A stretch of DNA of 6,597 nt, taken from positions 1 to 6,597 of the forward strand of contig JAPYWZ010000037.1 in the NCBI GenBank assembly GCA_028276105.1, read 5' to 3'. The notes under the pieces were generated by a model. The model was not told the DNA's origin. It did no database searches and was given only the letters and a program-made list of their open reading frames with translations. Position numbers and translations under genes: made by a program. Shown in pieces: positions 1-6,306 of this stretch (within the stretch, counting starts at the first letter, position 1; each line of letters opens with the position of its first letter). The DNA is from Microgenomates group bacterium (GTDB lineage: Bacteria; Patescibacteriota; Microgenomatia; UBA1406; GWC2-37-13).

Positions 1-2209
1 TTCTTACCGCCTCAGTTAGCTTTCCTCCTTCCTCATAACCAACATAACCCGGCGGGGCACCTAAAAGTTTGGCTACTTCATGCTTTTCCATATATTCTGT
101 CATATCAAAACGAATCATTGCTTCCTCGTACCCAAATAAAATCTCAGCCAAGGTTTTTGCTAGCTCTGTTTTCCCAACGCCGGTTGGCCCTAAAAAAACA
201 AAGCTACCAATGGGCCGATTTTGAGATTTAAGTCCCGCTCTTCCCCTTCTTACTGCCTGAGCGACTAATCTTACTGCTTCTTCTTGATCAATTAAGCGTT
301 TGTGCATAATCTCCTCAAGATGGGCTAGTCTTTCAACTTCAGACTCAGTAATTTGAGAAACAGGAATGCCCGTCCAGCGAGAAACAATGTCTTTGATAAT
401 GTCAACGGTGACAGCCGTTGTTGATTGAGCTTTTTTTAAATTGTATTCTTCTTGTTTCTCTTTCAATTGAGCTTTTAAATCATCGATTTTTGACCGAAGA
501 ATTTTTACTTGAACAAGATCTCCTTTTTTTTGTTTTTCCATAATTTCTTGAGAAACCTCAGCCATTCTTGTCTCCAAAGATTTTATCTCCTCTGGTAAAG
601 AAATTAAAGGCAGACGGACAGCCGAAGCCGCCTCATCGATTAAATCAACGGCTTTGTCGGGTAAAAATCGATCACCGATGTATCTTTTTGAAAGTCTTAC
701 AGCTGCCTCAATTGCCTCTTTGGGAATAACCACCCGATGATAAGCCTCATACTTATCTTTTATCGCCATAAGCATTTTTATTGCCTGCTCTTCGGTTGGT
801 TCTGGGACAACTACCGGTTGAAAACGCCGCTCTAAGGCGGGGTCTTTTTCAATATAACGACGATACTCGGTGGTCGTGGTTGCCCCAATCATTTGCAGTT
901 CTCCCCGGGCCAAAGCCGGTTTTAAGAAGTTTGAAGCATCAAGAGAACCTTCTCCTGAAGAACCAGCGCCAACGATGTTGTGAATCTCATCAATAAAAAG
1001 AATGATTTGACCTTGGGAATTTTTAATTTCTTCAATCAAATTTTTCATCCTCTCTTCAAACTCACCTCGATGAGAAGCTCCAGCCAAAACACTCATTAAA
1101 TCTAACTGTAAAATCCGTTTATTAATCAAAGGTTCGGGGACATTTTTTGCCACAATCCGTTGGGCCAATCCTTCAACTATTGCCGTTTTGCCAACACCAG
1201 CTTCGCCGGTTAAGACAGGATTGTTTTTAGTTCTTCTTGATAAAATATGAACTACTCTTTCGATCACTTCAGACCGTTCAACCACCGGATCTAAAAGTCC
1301 TTGAGCCGCTTTGGCGGTTAAGTCGATGGTAAACTGTTCCAAAACTGATTTTTTCTTTTCCGCTTCTTTTTCTTCTCCCTCAAGTCCTTCTTTTTTGCCA
1401 ACAATTTTTTTGTTTAAGTCTTCTTTTTTCAAACCCAATTTTGCTAAAATTCTTGCTCCCAATCCTTCGCCTTCCTCATATAAAGCCAAAAGCAAATGTT
1501 CAGGAGAAATAAACTCAAAACCAAGTTTTCTGGCAATCACCAAAGAGTTGGATAAAATTCTTTTTAATCTGGGGGATGGTTTGGGTGATAAATTACTATT
1601 TCCCCGTTGATAAACTTTATTTAACTCTTCTTCCACAATCTGGGGTTGAATTTTAAGCTCAGTAAAAAGATTATAAATCTCAACGTCTGATAAAAGGCCG
1701 TGAAGCAAGTGTTCACTATCAATTAAAGGACTTTTTAACTCTTTGGCTTTATTTAAAGCCGAAATAAAAACCCGATTTGATCGCTGAGTTAAATGGGTCA
1801 TCAGATCAAGTTCTTGTTGTCTTTGATCAACCGTTGATGAAAGATTTTCGCCTTCTTTTTTTTGAGTTGATAATTTTGATTGAGTTGGTGGTAAAGAAGA
1901 AATATTATCGTTCTTTTGAGGATTGCTTTGGATTGGTGGTTGATTAATTTGAGGAGGGTTGACTGATGATGAACCAATTCTTATATTCTGTTGACTACCT
2001 AAGGGAGGAGTACCAATTCCAGAATAAGGTTGACCGCCTTTTGGTGTTGGTCCAATTCCTAAATAGGGTTGATTTTTTATTACTCCTTGATTAGTATCAC
2101 TACCATAAGAACCTGTCTCGGATAAATTATTATTAGTTGCGGGAACATTGGAATCACCTAAACTAGTATTCGATCCTTGATTTTTAAAAAAATTAAAAAA
2201 ACCGGCCAT
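1..2209 (-). CDS. clpC: ClpC-type AAA+ unfoldase (Hsp100), 3' end beyond the window
   Basis: ATP-driven unfoldase of the Hsp100/Clp family, expected to form a cytoplasmic hexamer that threads proteins into ClpP. 736 codons are visible, with no in-frame stop. Residues 1-136 are a Gln/Asn/Pro/Ser/Gly-rich tail. Two Clp_N repeats follow (about 138-275, with SEHLLHGLL and SPEHLLLAL), then a charged linker. D1 has Walker A GEAGVGKT (335-342), Walker B ending in D407-E408, and arginine-finger pair R461-R462. A short ~70-residue coiled middle domain (about 535-605) precedes VSRWTGIP (W612). D2 has Walker A GPTGVGKT (674-681) and pore loop GYVGY. The short middle domain argues for ClpC rather than the ClpB disaggregase. 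Oddities: the D1 pore loop reads AGASHRGEF, with His where Tyr is usual, and RLIDQ replaces the usual R-V/L-IGQ. The ATG at 2207-2209 lies 26 bases after the upstream hydrolase gene, suggesting co-transcription. It has no clear ribosome-binding site. An internal ATG at residue 137 is the only later start before the Clp_N repeats. The missing part should hold D2 Walker B and the C-terminal domain. Confidence 0.93.
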   Translation of the reverse strand, partial: MAGFFNFFKNQGSNTSLGDSNVPATNNNLSETGSYGSDTNQGVIKNQPYLGIGPTPKGGQPYSGIGTPPLGSQQNIRIGSSSVNPPQINQPPIQSNPQKNDNISSLPPTQSKLSTQKKEGENLSSTVDQRQQELDLMTHLTQRSNRVFISALNKAKELKSPLIDSEHLLHGLLSDVEIYNLFTELKIQPQIVEEELNKVYQRGNSNLSPKPSPRLKRILSNSLVIARKLGFEFISPEHLLLALYEEGEGLGARILAKLGLKKEDLNKKIVGKKEGLEGEEKEAEKKKSVLEQFTIDLTAKAAQGLLDPVVERSEVIERVVHILSRRTKNNPVLTGEAGVGKTAIVEGLAQRIVAKNVPEPLINKRILQLDLMSVLAGASHRGEFEERMKNLIEEIKNSQGQIILFIDEIHNIVGAGSSGEGSLDASNFLKPALARGELQMIGATTTTEYRRYIEKDPALERRFQPVVVPEPTEEQAIKMLMAIKDKYEAYHRVVIPKEAIEAAVRLSKRYIGDRFLPDKAVDLIDEAASAVRLPLISLPEEIKSLETRMAEVSQEIMEKQKKGDLVQVKILRSKIDDLKAQLKEKQEEYNLKKAQSTTAVTVDIIKDIVSRWTGIPVSQITESEVERLAHLEEIMHKRLIDQEEAVRLVAQAVRRGRAGLKSQNRPIGSFVFLGPTGVGKTELAKTLAEILFGYEEAMIRFDMTEYMEKHEVAKLLGAPPGYVGYEEGGKLTEAVR
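2003..2071 (-). repeat. imperfect 13-residue repeat in the ClpC N-terminal tail
   Basis: Within the low-complexity tail of the ClpC gene, residues 47-56 ([10 protein letters not shown]) and 60-69 ([10 protein letters not shown]) are two imperfect copies with a 13-residue period. A further NIRIGSS lies just after them. The rest of the tail is rich in Asn, Gln, Ser and Pro and looks disordered. The first residues, MAGFFNFFK, are aromatic and could form a short amphipathic helix. The function is unknown. Confidence 0.5.
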
Positions 2210-2235
2210 AATTTTATTATGGAGAAAAAAAATTT

Positions 2236-2847
2236 TTATGTCAACTTGATTTTTATTTCTTCTATAGCCGTTGTCTCTCCATGACCGGGATAAATAACTA
2301 TCTTTGAGGAAAAAGAAAAAATTTTTTTAAGTGACTTTTTTAAGTCTTCAAAAGAACTATAAGAAAAATCGGTTCGGCCAACACCATCTTTAAACAAAGT
2401 ATCGCCAGTAAAAACTACTTTTTCTTTTTGAAAATAAAAACAAACCGAGCCCGGAGTATGACCTGGGGTGGAAATAACATCAAATGTAAAACGTGAGACG
2501 TGAGACGTTTTATTATTTAATTCTTTTATATTTTTTGGTGGTAAAAAATATGGATTATAACCTAAAAAATATTTTGCGGTTTCGTTTAATCTTTCTACTA
2601 AAAACAAATCTTTCTCATTGATATAAAACGAAACATCAAAAGATTTTTGTATCTCGCCAACCGCGCCAATATGATCAAAATGGCCATGAGTGGCAAAAAT
2701 TGCTTTTAAATTGAGTTTTTGTCTTTGAATTTCTTCTAAAATAAACGAAGCCTCATCGCCTGGATCAATCAAAATCAAATCATTATTCTCAATCAAAAAA
2801 TAACAATTCGCCTGAAGGGAACCTAAAGAGTATTTTTTAATGATCAT
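2236..2847 (-). CDS. small metallo-beta-lactamase-fold hydrolase (glyoxalase II-like)
   Basis: A 203-residue soluble protein with the complete metal-binding set of the metallo-beta-lactamase fold. The first motif is THGHFDH (H54, H56, D58, H59), then H130 in TPGHTPGS, D149 in FTGDTLF, and H189 in YPGHGE. GRTDF at 157-161 is typical of the hydroxyacylglutathione hydrolase-like branch. It lacks the extra C-terminal substrate-binding domain of classical glyoxalase II, so it resembles the short YcbL/GloC-like type. A thioester substrate is likely but not proven, and glutathione use in such a bacterium is uncertain. The ATG at 2845-2847 gives [16 protein letters not shown], a typical family N-terminus. 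No Shine-Dalgarno precedes it. It is the first gene of a probable unit with clpC, 26 bases downstream. An 18-base heptamer repeat lies inside the gene (residues 114-119), where relatives usually have a variable turn before the TPGH strand. Confidence 0.9.
   Translation of the reverse strand: MIIKKYSLGSLQANCYFLIENNDLILIDPGDEASFILEEIQRQKLNLKAIFATHGHFDHIGAVGEIQKSFDVSFYINEKDLFLVERLNETAKYFLGYNPYFLPPKNIKELNNKTSHVSRFTFDVISTPGHTPGSVCFYFQKEKVVFTGDTLFKDGVGRTDFSYSSFEDLKKSLKKIFSFSSKIVIYPGHGETTAIEEIKIKLT
2491..2508. repeat. heptamer tandem repeat ACGTGAG inside the hydrolase gene
   Basis: The plus strand reads acgtgagacgtgagacgt, about 2.6 copies of a 7-base unit. It lies in frame inside the hydrolase gene and encodes TSHVSR (residues 114-119), between the variable mid-region and the strand leading to TPGH. 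A non-multiple-of-three unit is unusual in coding sequence, because changes in copy number would shift the frame. The repeat is clear; its origin is not. Confidence 0.7.
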
Positions 2848-2913
2848 TTTTAAAATATTTTAACAAAAATCTTCTTTATCTTTTTTTAAAAAAAATTTTT
2901 AATTATGCCTACC

Positions 2914-2967
2914 TTTACCATCTTCTTACGATCGTAATAACTTGGTTTAGTTTAAGTTTTAATTTTT
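2914..2967 (+). repeat. diverged repeat element, copy 1, with a 12-bp perfect palindrome
   Basis: The segment starting tttaccatctt and containing acttggtttag aligns with bases 3961-4013 at roughly 80% identity over about 54 bases. Its core, ttacgatcgtaa (2926-2937), is a perfect palindrome. Around it, acca (2917-2920) and tggt (2943-2946) form a further symmetric pair, giving an imperfect dyad of about 30 bases. Strand is assigned from the T-rich side following the dyad. It lies about 80 bases upstream of the hydrolase start, so it could also act as an operator for that unit. No known family was recognised. Confidence 0.75.
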
Positions 2968-2994
2968 AGGTTATTTTGACGAGATAAATTGTGG

Positions 2995-3024
2995 TTAACA
3001 AAAGGAAGTTATTAGAGGTACAAT
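2995..3024 (+). promoter_or_regulatory. candidate sigma70 promoter ahead of a terminator hairpin
   Basis: A -35-like TTAACA (2995-3000) and a -10-like TACAAT (3019-3024) are separated by 18 bases, each matching the consensus at five of six positions. Transcription would start at about 3031 and meet the hairpin at 3044-3083 almost at once. In such AT-rich DNA, matches of this quality also arise by chance. Confidence 0.4.
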
Positions 3025-3043
3025 TATTTTATTAATCACGAGG

Positions 3044-3083
3044 AAAAAGCACGGCTGAGGTTCGTCCAAAAGCTGTGCTTTTT
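3044..3083. terminator. strong intrinsic-terminator-like hairpin, readable on both strands
   Basis: AAAAAGCACGGCT (3044-3056) pairs with AGCTGTGCTTTTT (3071-3083) in a 13-bp stem with one G-U wobble on the plus strand. The 14-base loop is GAGGTTCGTCCAAA. The A-run and T-run flanks allow termination in both directions. No gene ends here on either strand, since the neighbouring genes diverge. It therefore marks the end of a short unannotated transcript, or acts as an insulator or leader attenuator. Confidence 0.75.
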
Positions 3084-3167
3084 CATTTTATCGCTAATTT
3101 ATTTTTTTATTATTTTTTTATTTTTTAAAATAAAATCAAAATTCCTTATAAAAACATATGTTGGATT

Positions 3168-3176
3168 TGATACAAT
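3168..3176 (+). promoter_or_regulatory. candidate extended -10 promoter for the HExxH gene
   Basis: TGATACAAT is an extended -10 element (TG, one base, then TACAAT at 3171-3176). No good -35 is present; the nearest is TTATAA at 3146-3151, 19 bases upstream. T-rich tracts at 3099-3127 lie further upstream. Initiation at about 3183 would leave a leader of about 50 bases before the ATG at 3232. Confidence 0.4.
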
Positions 3177-3231
3177 AAATTAATCTATTTAAAAATCCTC
3201 TTAATTATTACCAATTTTGTTGATTAAAAGG

Positions 3232-3951
3232 ATGATTGAAGAAGAAAACAGTGTTTTTCAAGCAACTCCAGAAAACGTCAACCCTCCTAGCGTTTCAATT
3301 AAATTTACAATTCCCGAAAATAAAACCCTTTTCGATTTTTATTTATTATCTATTTTGCATTCGCACCGGTTTTTTAGAGAAAAAATTGAAATAAGAAATT
3401 TTCTTCCTAAAGTCAAAAATTTTTTTAGAAGACTTGGAGGAGAGAAATTTTTTTTAGAAAAAATATATAACCAAAAAAGTTTAGAAAGTATGAAAAATAC
3501 GTTAGCCTCATCTGAAGAAGAAATAAAAGTTGCTTTATTAGAACTTGAAGAAAAACTAGGAATTTCTATTATTAGAAGATATTTTATCCATCCTGTTCAT
3601 ATGGTTAATATATATGGAATGTATAACATTAAAGATGAAAATGAAGGAAGAGAAACTCATGCTCATATCTATATTTCAGATAAAAATCCGCATCCTTTAG
3701 AAACTGTAATCCATGAATTAGTTCATGTTAATATTGAAAAAATTGTAAGAGAATTTGGGTTGAGTTTTAATGAAAAAGAAAGATTAGTTGATATAATTTG
3801 TGCTTTATTATTTGGTGAAAAAATACCTTCATTTTCGAAAAGACTTAAAGGATCCCACCCGATAGATCAGTACGTAAGCAAAATAGAAGATTTGCAACAT
3901 TTATACGAAAGAGTAAAAGAATATAAAGAAAGTAGTCGTGGTAAAAATTAA
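3232..3951 (+). CDS. putative zinc metalloprotease-like protein with HExxH motif, family not recognised
   Basis: A 239-residue protein from the ATG at 3232. I do not recognise the family. It has IHELVHVNIE with the zinc-site motif H161-E-L-V-H165. An acidic stretch, EKERLVD (181-187), about 16-22 residues later could give a third ligand (E183 or D187), as in gluzincin-type proteases. A His-rich strand-like segment, ETHAHIYISD, precedes the motif. The first half is charged and probably helical, with a coiled-coil-like run around SSEEEIKVALLELEEKLG. There is no signal peptide or membrane segment, so it is probably cytoplasmic. Start choice: in-frame TTGs exist at 3217 and 3220, but the ATG is preferred although AAAAGG abuts it with no spacing. 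The gene stands alone on the plus strand between two minus-strand units, and copies of the same repeat flank it. The protease activity is inferred from the motif alone. Confidence 0.7.
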   Translation: MIEEENSVFQATPENVNPPSVSIKFTIPENKTLFDFYLLSILHSHRFFREKIEIRNFLPKVKNFFRRLGGEKFFLEKIYNQKSLESMKNTLASSEEEIKVALLELEEKLGISIIRRYFIHPVHMVNIYGMYNIKDENEGRETHAHIYISDKNPHPLETVIHELVHVNIEKIVREFGLSFNEKERLVDIICALLFGEKIPSFSKRLKGSHPIDQYVSKIEDLQHLYERVKEYKESSRGKN

Positions 3952-3967
3952 ATCTTAGTTTTTACCA
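3939..3967. terminator. weak hairpin at the end of the HExxH gene
   Basis: tggtaaaaa (3939-3947) and tttttacca (3959-3967) form a 9-bp A/T-rich stem with an 11-base loop containing the stop codon of the plus-strand gene. The right arm is shared with the start of repeat copy 2. No clean T-run follows, so it is not a classical intrinsic terminator. It lies between convergent genes, where termination is expected on both strands. Confidence 0.35.
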
Positions 3968-4013
3968 TCTTTTCGCGACCGCGACGACTTGGTTTAGTTG
4001 AAGTTTTATTTTT
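3961..4013 (+). repeat. diverged repeat element, copy 2, with a GC-rich palindrome
   Basis: This is the second copy of the element at 2914-2967, in the same orientation. The core tcgcgaccgcga (3973-3984) keeps the dyad TCGC/GCGA although its bases differ from copy 1 (TTAC/GTAA). The outer acca (3964-3967) and tggt (3990-3993) are conserved too. A T-rich stretch follows, continuing past the aligned end. It lies in the convergent gap between the HExxH gene and secF. The CG-rich core stands out from the AT-rich surroundings. It could contribute to termination, but the T-rich stretch does not directly abut the stem. Confidence 0.75.
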
Positions 4014-4040
4014 GAGTTTTTTTATTTAATAGAATAAATT

Positions 4041-4054
4041 AGGTTATAGGTTAT
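4041..4054. repeat. two tandem copies of heptamer AGGTTAT
   Basis: The plus strand reads aggttataggttat, two exact copies of a 7-base unit, ending three bases before the secF stop codon (4058-4060 on the plus strand). It has the same unit length as the ACGTGAG repeat at 2491-2508 but an unrelated sequence. With only two copies in AT-rich DNA it may be a chance slippage product. Confidence 0.5.
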
Positions 4055-4057
4055 AAA

Positions 4058-4927
4058 TTAATTTTTATTTTTTCTCTTTTCCATCCACACCAAAATCGGA
4101 GTCGCTACAAAAGGGGAAGAATAGGTACCAGTGATTGTGCCAATAAGTAGAGTCAAAGCAAAAAAACGAATAGTTGAACCACCGAGAAGAACTAAAGCTA
4201 AAAGCATAAAAATAATCGTCATTGAGTTATTAATTGAACGAACCATTGTCTCAGTTAAAGCTTTATTAGCAAAATACTCAATATCTTTTTGGCCTTCTTC
4301 CTGTAAATACTCACGGATTTTGTCAAAAATGACAATTGTATCATGGACAGAAAAAGACATTGTGGTTAAAACAGCAGTGATAAACAAAGTATCAACCTCA
4401 GCCCGAAAAAAATGCGAGAATAAAGAATAACTGCCTAAAATCACCAGCAAATCATGAATCATCGCCAAAACTGCTGAGAGAGCATAGTTAAAACCTTTAA
4501 AAGCAAAACTCATATAAACCAAAATTCCAAAAATTGCCAAAATACAGGCAATCACTGTCTTTTTTAAATTTTCAGCGCTTAATGTTGGACCAACGGTCTC
4601 TGACTTTATTAAAGTTAAATCAGCATCAAGATTTTTTTCCAATGTTTTTTTAAGTTGATTAATTTTTTTTTCATCAAGCGGTTTTGTTTTTATAGAAATA
4701 GTTTTTTGATTGATGCTTACGTAGTTAAAATCAATTTTTTCTTTTGTAAGTATTTTTTTTACTTTTTCTTGACTAATATTTTTTTTCACCTGATACTCCA
4801 AATTAGTGCCACCAACAAAGTCAATCGAATAATAATAACCCCATTTAAAAATAGAAAAAAACCCAAAACCAATCACTGTTAAAGATATTAAAAAATAGAT
4901 AACTTTGTATTTAAGAAAATTAACCAT
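4058..4927 (-). CDS. secF: SecF, protein-export membrane protein
   Basis: A 289-residue inner-membrane subunit of the SecDF complex, which uses the proton gradient to assist Sec-dependent export after SecYEG/SecA. The first membrane segment is at about 8-28, followed by SIDFVGGT (34-41), the family signature. A small extracytoplasmic domain ends at GPTL (113-116). Five more membrane segments lie at roughly 123-142, 148-170, 179-201, 232-250 and 256-281. The conserved TM4 block VDTLFITAVLTT..SVHDTIVIFDKIRE spans 178-206, with D196 at the acidic position implicated in proton relay. His195 stands where Asn is common in this block. GTYSSPFVATPIL near the end is typical. The ATG at 4925-4927 follows the secD stop by 17 bases, so the two are surely co-transcribed. 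No Shine-Dalgarno is visible; the upstream bases are nearly all A/T. The length is normal for a stand-alone SecF. Confidence 0.96.
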   Translation of the reverse strand: MVNFLKYKVIYFLISLTVIGFGFFSIFKWGYYYSIDFVGGTNLEYQVKKNISQEKVKKILTKEKIDFNYVSINQKTISIKTKPLDEKKINQLKKTLEKNLDADLTLIKSETVGPTLSAENLKKTVIACILAIFGILVYMSFAFKGFNYALSAVLAMIHDLLVILGSYSLFSHFFRAEVDTLFITAVLTTMSFSVHDTIVIFDKIREYLQEEGQKDIEYFANKALTETMVRSINNSMTIIFMLLALVLLGGSTIRFFALTLLIGTITGTYSSPFVATPILVWMEKRKNKN

Positions 4928-4944
4928 AATATAAATTCAAAATT

Positions 4945-6297
4945 TTATCTCAATTTATAAAAAAACTTTATCAATCTTTTGGTAATCACTACTCCCGTAA
5001 ATAAACTGGTGGCTACCCCAATTCCTAAAGTTAAAGCAAAACCACGAACCATCCCAAACTGGGGTAAAAATTCCCAATTTAACGGATTAAACAAAATAAA
5101 AGCCACTGTCAAAGTAGTAATATTGGCATCTTTTATCGCATCAATCGCCCGACCAAAACCAAGATTAAAAGCAATTTCAAAACTTTTCCCTTTTCTTAAT
5201 TCCTCTTTCATTCGTTCAAAGATTAAAATATTAGAATCAACTGCCATCCCAATTGATAAAATAAAACCGGCTAATCCAGGAAGAGTCAAAACCACCGGAA
5301 TAGCACGGAAAATAGCCAAAGATAAAGCGCCATAAATTAAAAGGGCCAAAGAAGCAATGACTCCTAATTTTCCATAAGATAAAACCATAAACAAAATCAC
5401 CAAAAACAAACCAACCACTCCAGCATAAACACTTTTTCTTACCTCAGAAACCCCCAACGTTGGACCAATATTTTTCTGCTCAACCAGTTTTATTGGTAAT
5501 GGTAAAGCACCGGAATTTATGGCTATTGCTAGTTTTTTTGCTTCATCAATCGTAAAGTTACCGGTAATCACCGCATTTCCTCCCTCAATCTTTTGCTGAA
5601 CTACTGGTGCTGAAAGTAAAAATTGATCAAGATAAATTGCTACTGGTTTACCAACATTTCTTTCGGTAATTTTGGCAAAAAGCTTTCCCCCTTCATCGGT
5701 AAAAATTAACGCCACTTGGGGTTTGCCGGTTTGATTATCAAAGGTTAGTTGGGCTTTTTTAATATGCTTTCCTGTTAATCCGGTATCTTTGGTTAATCGC
5801 AAAAATATTGAAGTTTGTGTGGCTTCTTTTTGCTCTTTTGCCGGCATTTCCTCTTTAAACGAAAGTTGAGCCGTTTGACCAATTAATTTTACCGCTGAAG
5901 AAACATCGGTTATCCCTGGTAAATCTACACTAATTCGATACTTGCCTTGAGATTTTAACGTTTGAATTTGAGGTTCTGAAACACCAAAAAAATTAACTCG
6001 TTTTTCGATGATATCACGAGCAGAGTTTAAAGCATCTTCTAAATCTTCTTTTTTGATTTTGGTCGTATCAGCCTCAAAAACCAAATGACTACCCCCCTTT
6101 AAATCTAAACCTAAGCGCGTCTTAAACTCTTTTTTTATTTTTAAGCCAAAAATTTGGGTATCAATTTTTAAAGGATTGAGAGTAAAGTCAATTTTTTGAT
6201 TTAAAAATTTAAAATTAACTCTTAAATTTTCTGGTAGATCAATTAAGATAATAAAAAACAAAATTACGATGAAAAAAAACAATCTTAAGGTTTTCAT
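4945..6297 (-). CDS. secD: SecD, protein-export membrane protein
   Basis: A 450-residue partner of SecF in the proton-driven Sec accessory complex. An N-terminal membrane segment (about 5-22) is followed by LGLDLKGG (62-69), the SecD signature. The first extracytoplasmic domain includes VDLPGI and the repeat-type TGKHIKKAQL block (175-184). GPTLG (278-282) leads into five membrane segments between about 288 and 441. The conserved TM4 block LPGLAGFILSIGMAVDSN continues to ILIFERMKEEL (to 367), with D354 at the conserved acidic position. It is shorter than the 615-residue E. coli SecD, with a reduced external domain, as in many Gram-positive and CPR proteins. secD and secF are separate here, not fused. 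The ATG at 6295-6297 lies 9 bases after the preceding gene's stop, indicating an operon. No yajC is visible upstream. No Shine-Dalgarno is evident before the start. Confidence 0.96.
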   Translation of the reverse strand: MKTLRLFFFIVILFFIILIDLPENLRVNFKFLNQKIDFTLNPLKIDTQIFGLKIKKEFKTRLGLDLKGGSHLVFEADTTKIKKEDLEDALNSARDIIEKRVNFFGVSEPQIQTLKSQGKYRISVDLPGITDVSSAVKLIGQTAQLSFKEEMPAKEQKEATQTSIFLRLTKDTGLTGKHIKKAQLTFDNQTGKPQVALIFTDEGGKLFAKITERNVGKPVAIYLDQFLLSAPVVQQKIEGGNAVITGNFTIDEAKKLAIAINSGALPLPIKLVEQKNIGPTLGVSEVRKSVYAGVVGLFLVILFMVLSYGKLGVIASLALLIYGALSLAIFRAIPVVLTLPGLAGFILSIGMAVDSNILIFERMKEELRKGKSFEIAFNLGFGRAIDAIKDANITTLTVAFILFNPLNWEFLPQFGMVRGFALTLGIGVATSLFTGVVITKRLIKFFYKLR

Positions 6298-6306
6298 AAT
6301 GAAAAA

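Larger units (their letters stand above)
2848..3216. other. divergent intergenic region with regulatory elements and no gene
   Basis: This 369-base gap separates the minus-strand hydrolase/clpC unit from the plus-strand HExxH gene. From left to right it holds A/T runs next to the hydrolase start, the first copy of a diverged repeat (2914-2967), a sigma70-like promoter (2995-3024), a strong terminator-like hairpin (3044-3083), T-rich tracts at about 3099-3127, and an extended -10 candidate (3168-3176). I found no ORF worth calling; the best short frames are only 10-15 codons. I saw no CIRCE (HrcA) inverted repeat and no CtsR-type GGTCAAA heptads upstream of the unit containing clpC. I found no convincing promoter for the minus-strand unit. 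Confidence 0.7.

Noticed and set aside
781..996. Plus-strand open frame inside the ClpC gene
   Set aside because: It lies opposite the conserved D1 ATPase region of clpC, which reads through without a break, and its peptide looks like no known protein.
1311..1610. Plus-strand 99-codon open frame
   Set aside because: It is antisense to the clpC linker and Clp_N repeats; its Ser/Phe/Pro-rich composition is what reversed Lys/Glu-rich coding gives.
1..2209. ClpB disaggregase instead of ClpC
   Set aside because: The middle domain between D1 and D2 is only about 70 residues, much shorter than in ClpB, and the sequence around W612 and D2 follows ClpC.
1..2209. Frameshift or recoded stop in clpC
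   Set aside because: I translated the whole minus strand from 2209 to base 2 without meeting a stop, including TGA.
3044..3083. Known riboswitch or tmRNA/SRP/RNase P RNA end
   Set aside because: The hairpin matches none of the conserved cores I know (preQ1, fluoride, guanidine, SRP, tmRNA T-arm); only a terminator-like shape can be supported.
3217..3231. TTG starts at 3217 and 3220 for the HExxH gene
   Set aside because: An ATG follows at 3232, no ribosome-binding site precedes the TTGs, and the added residues bring no recognisable conserved sequence. It cannot be fully excluded, because AAAAGG is too close to the ATG for ideal spacing.
2914..4013. CRISPR array or tRNA-derived repeat
   Set aside because: There are only two copies about 1 kb apart with a gene between them, and neither folds as a tRNA or shows regular spacers.
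3955..4013. Short minus-strand peptide from the repeat (TKPSRRGREKMVK in copy 2, TKPSYYDRKKMVK in copy 1)
   Set aside because: The frame is open only briefly with an upstream stop, the copies diverge at the peptide level, and the changes preserve the palindrome rather than the amino acids.
4131..5335. Three plus-strand open frames opposite secF and secD
   Set aside because: They overlap strongly conserved SecF and SecD sequence and show no domain or start signal.
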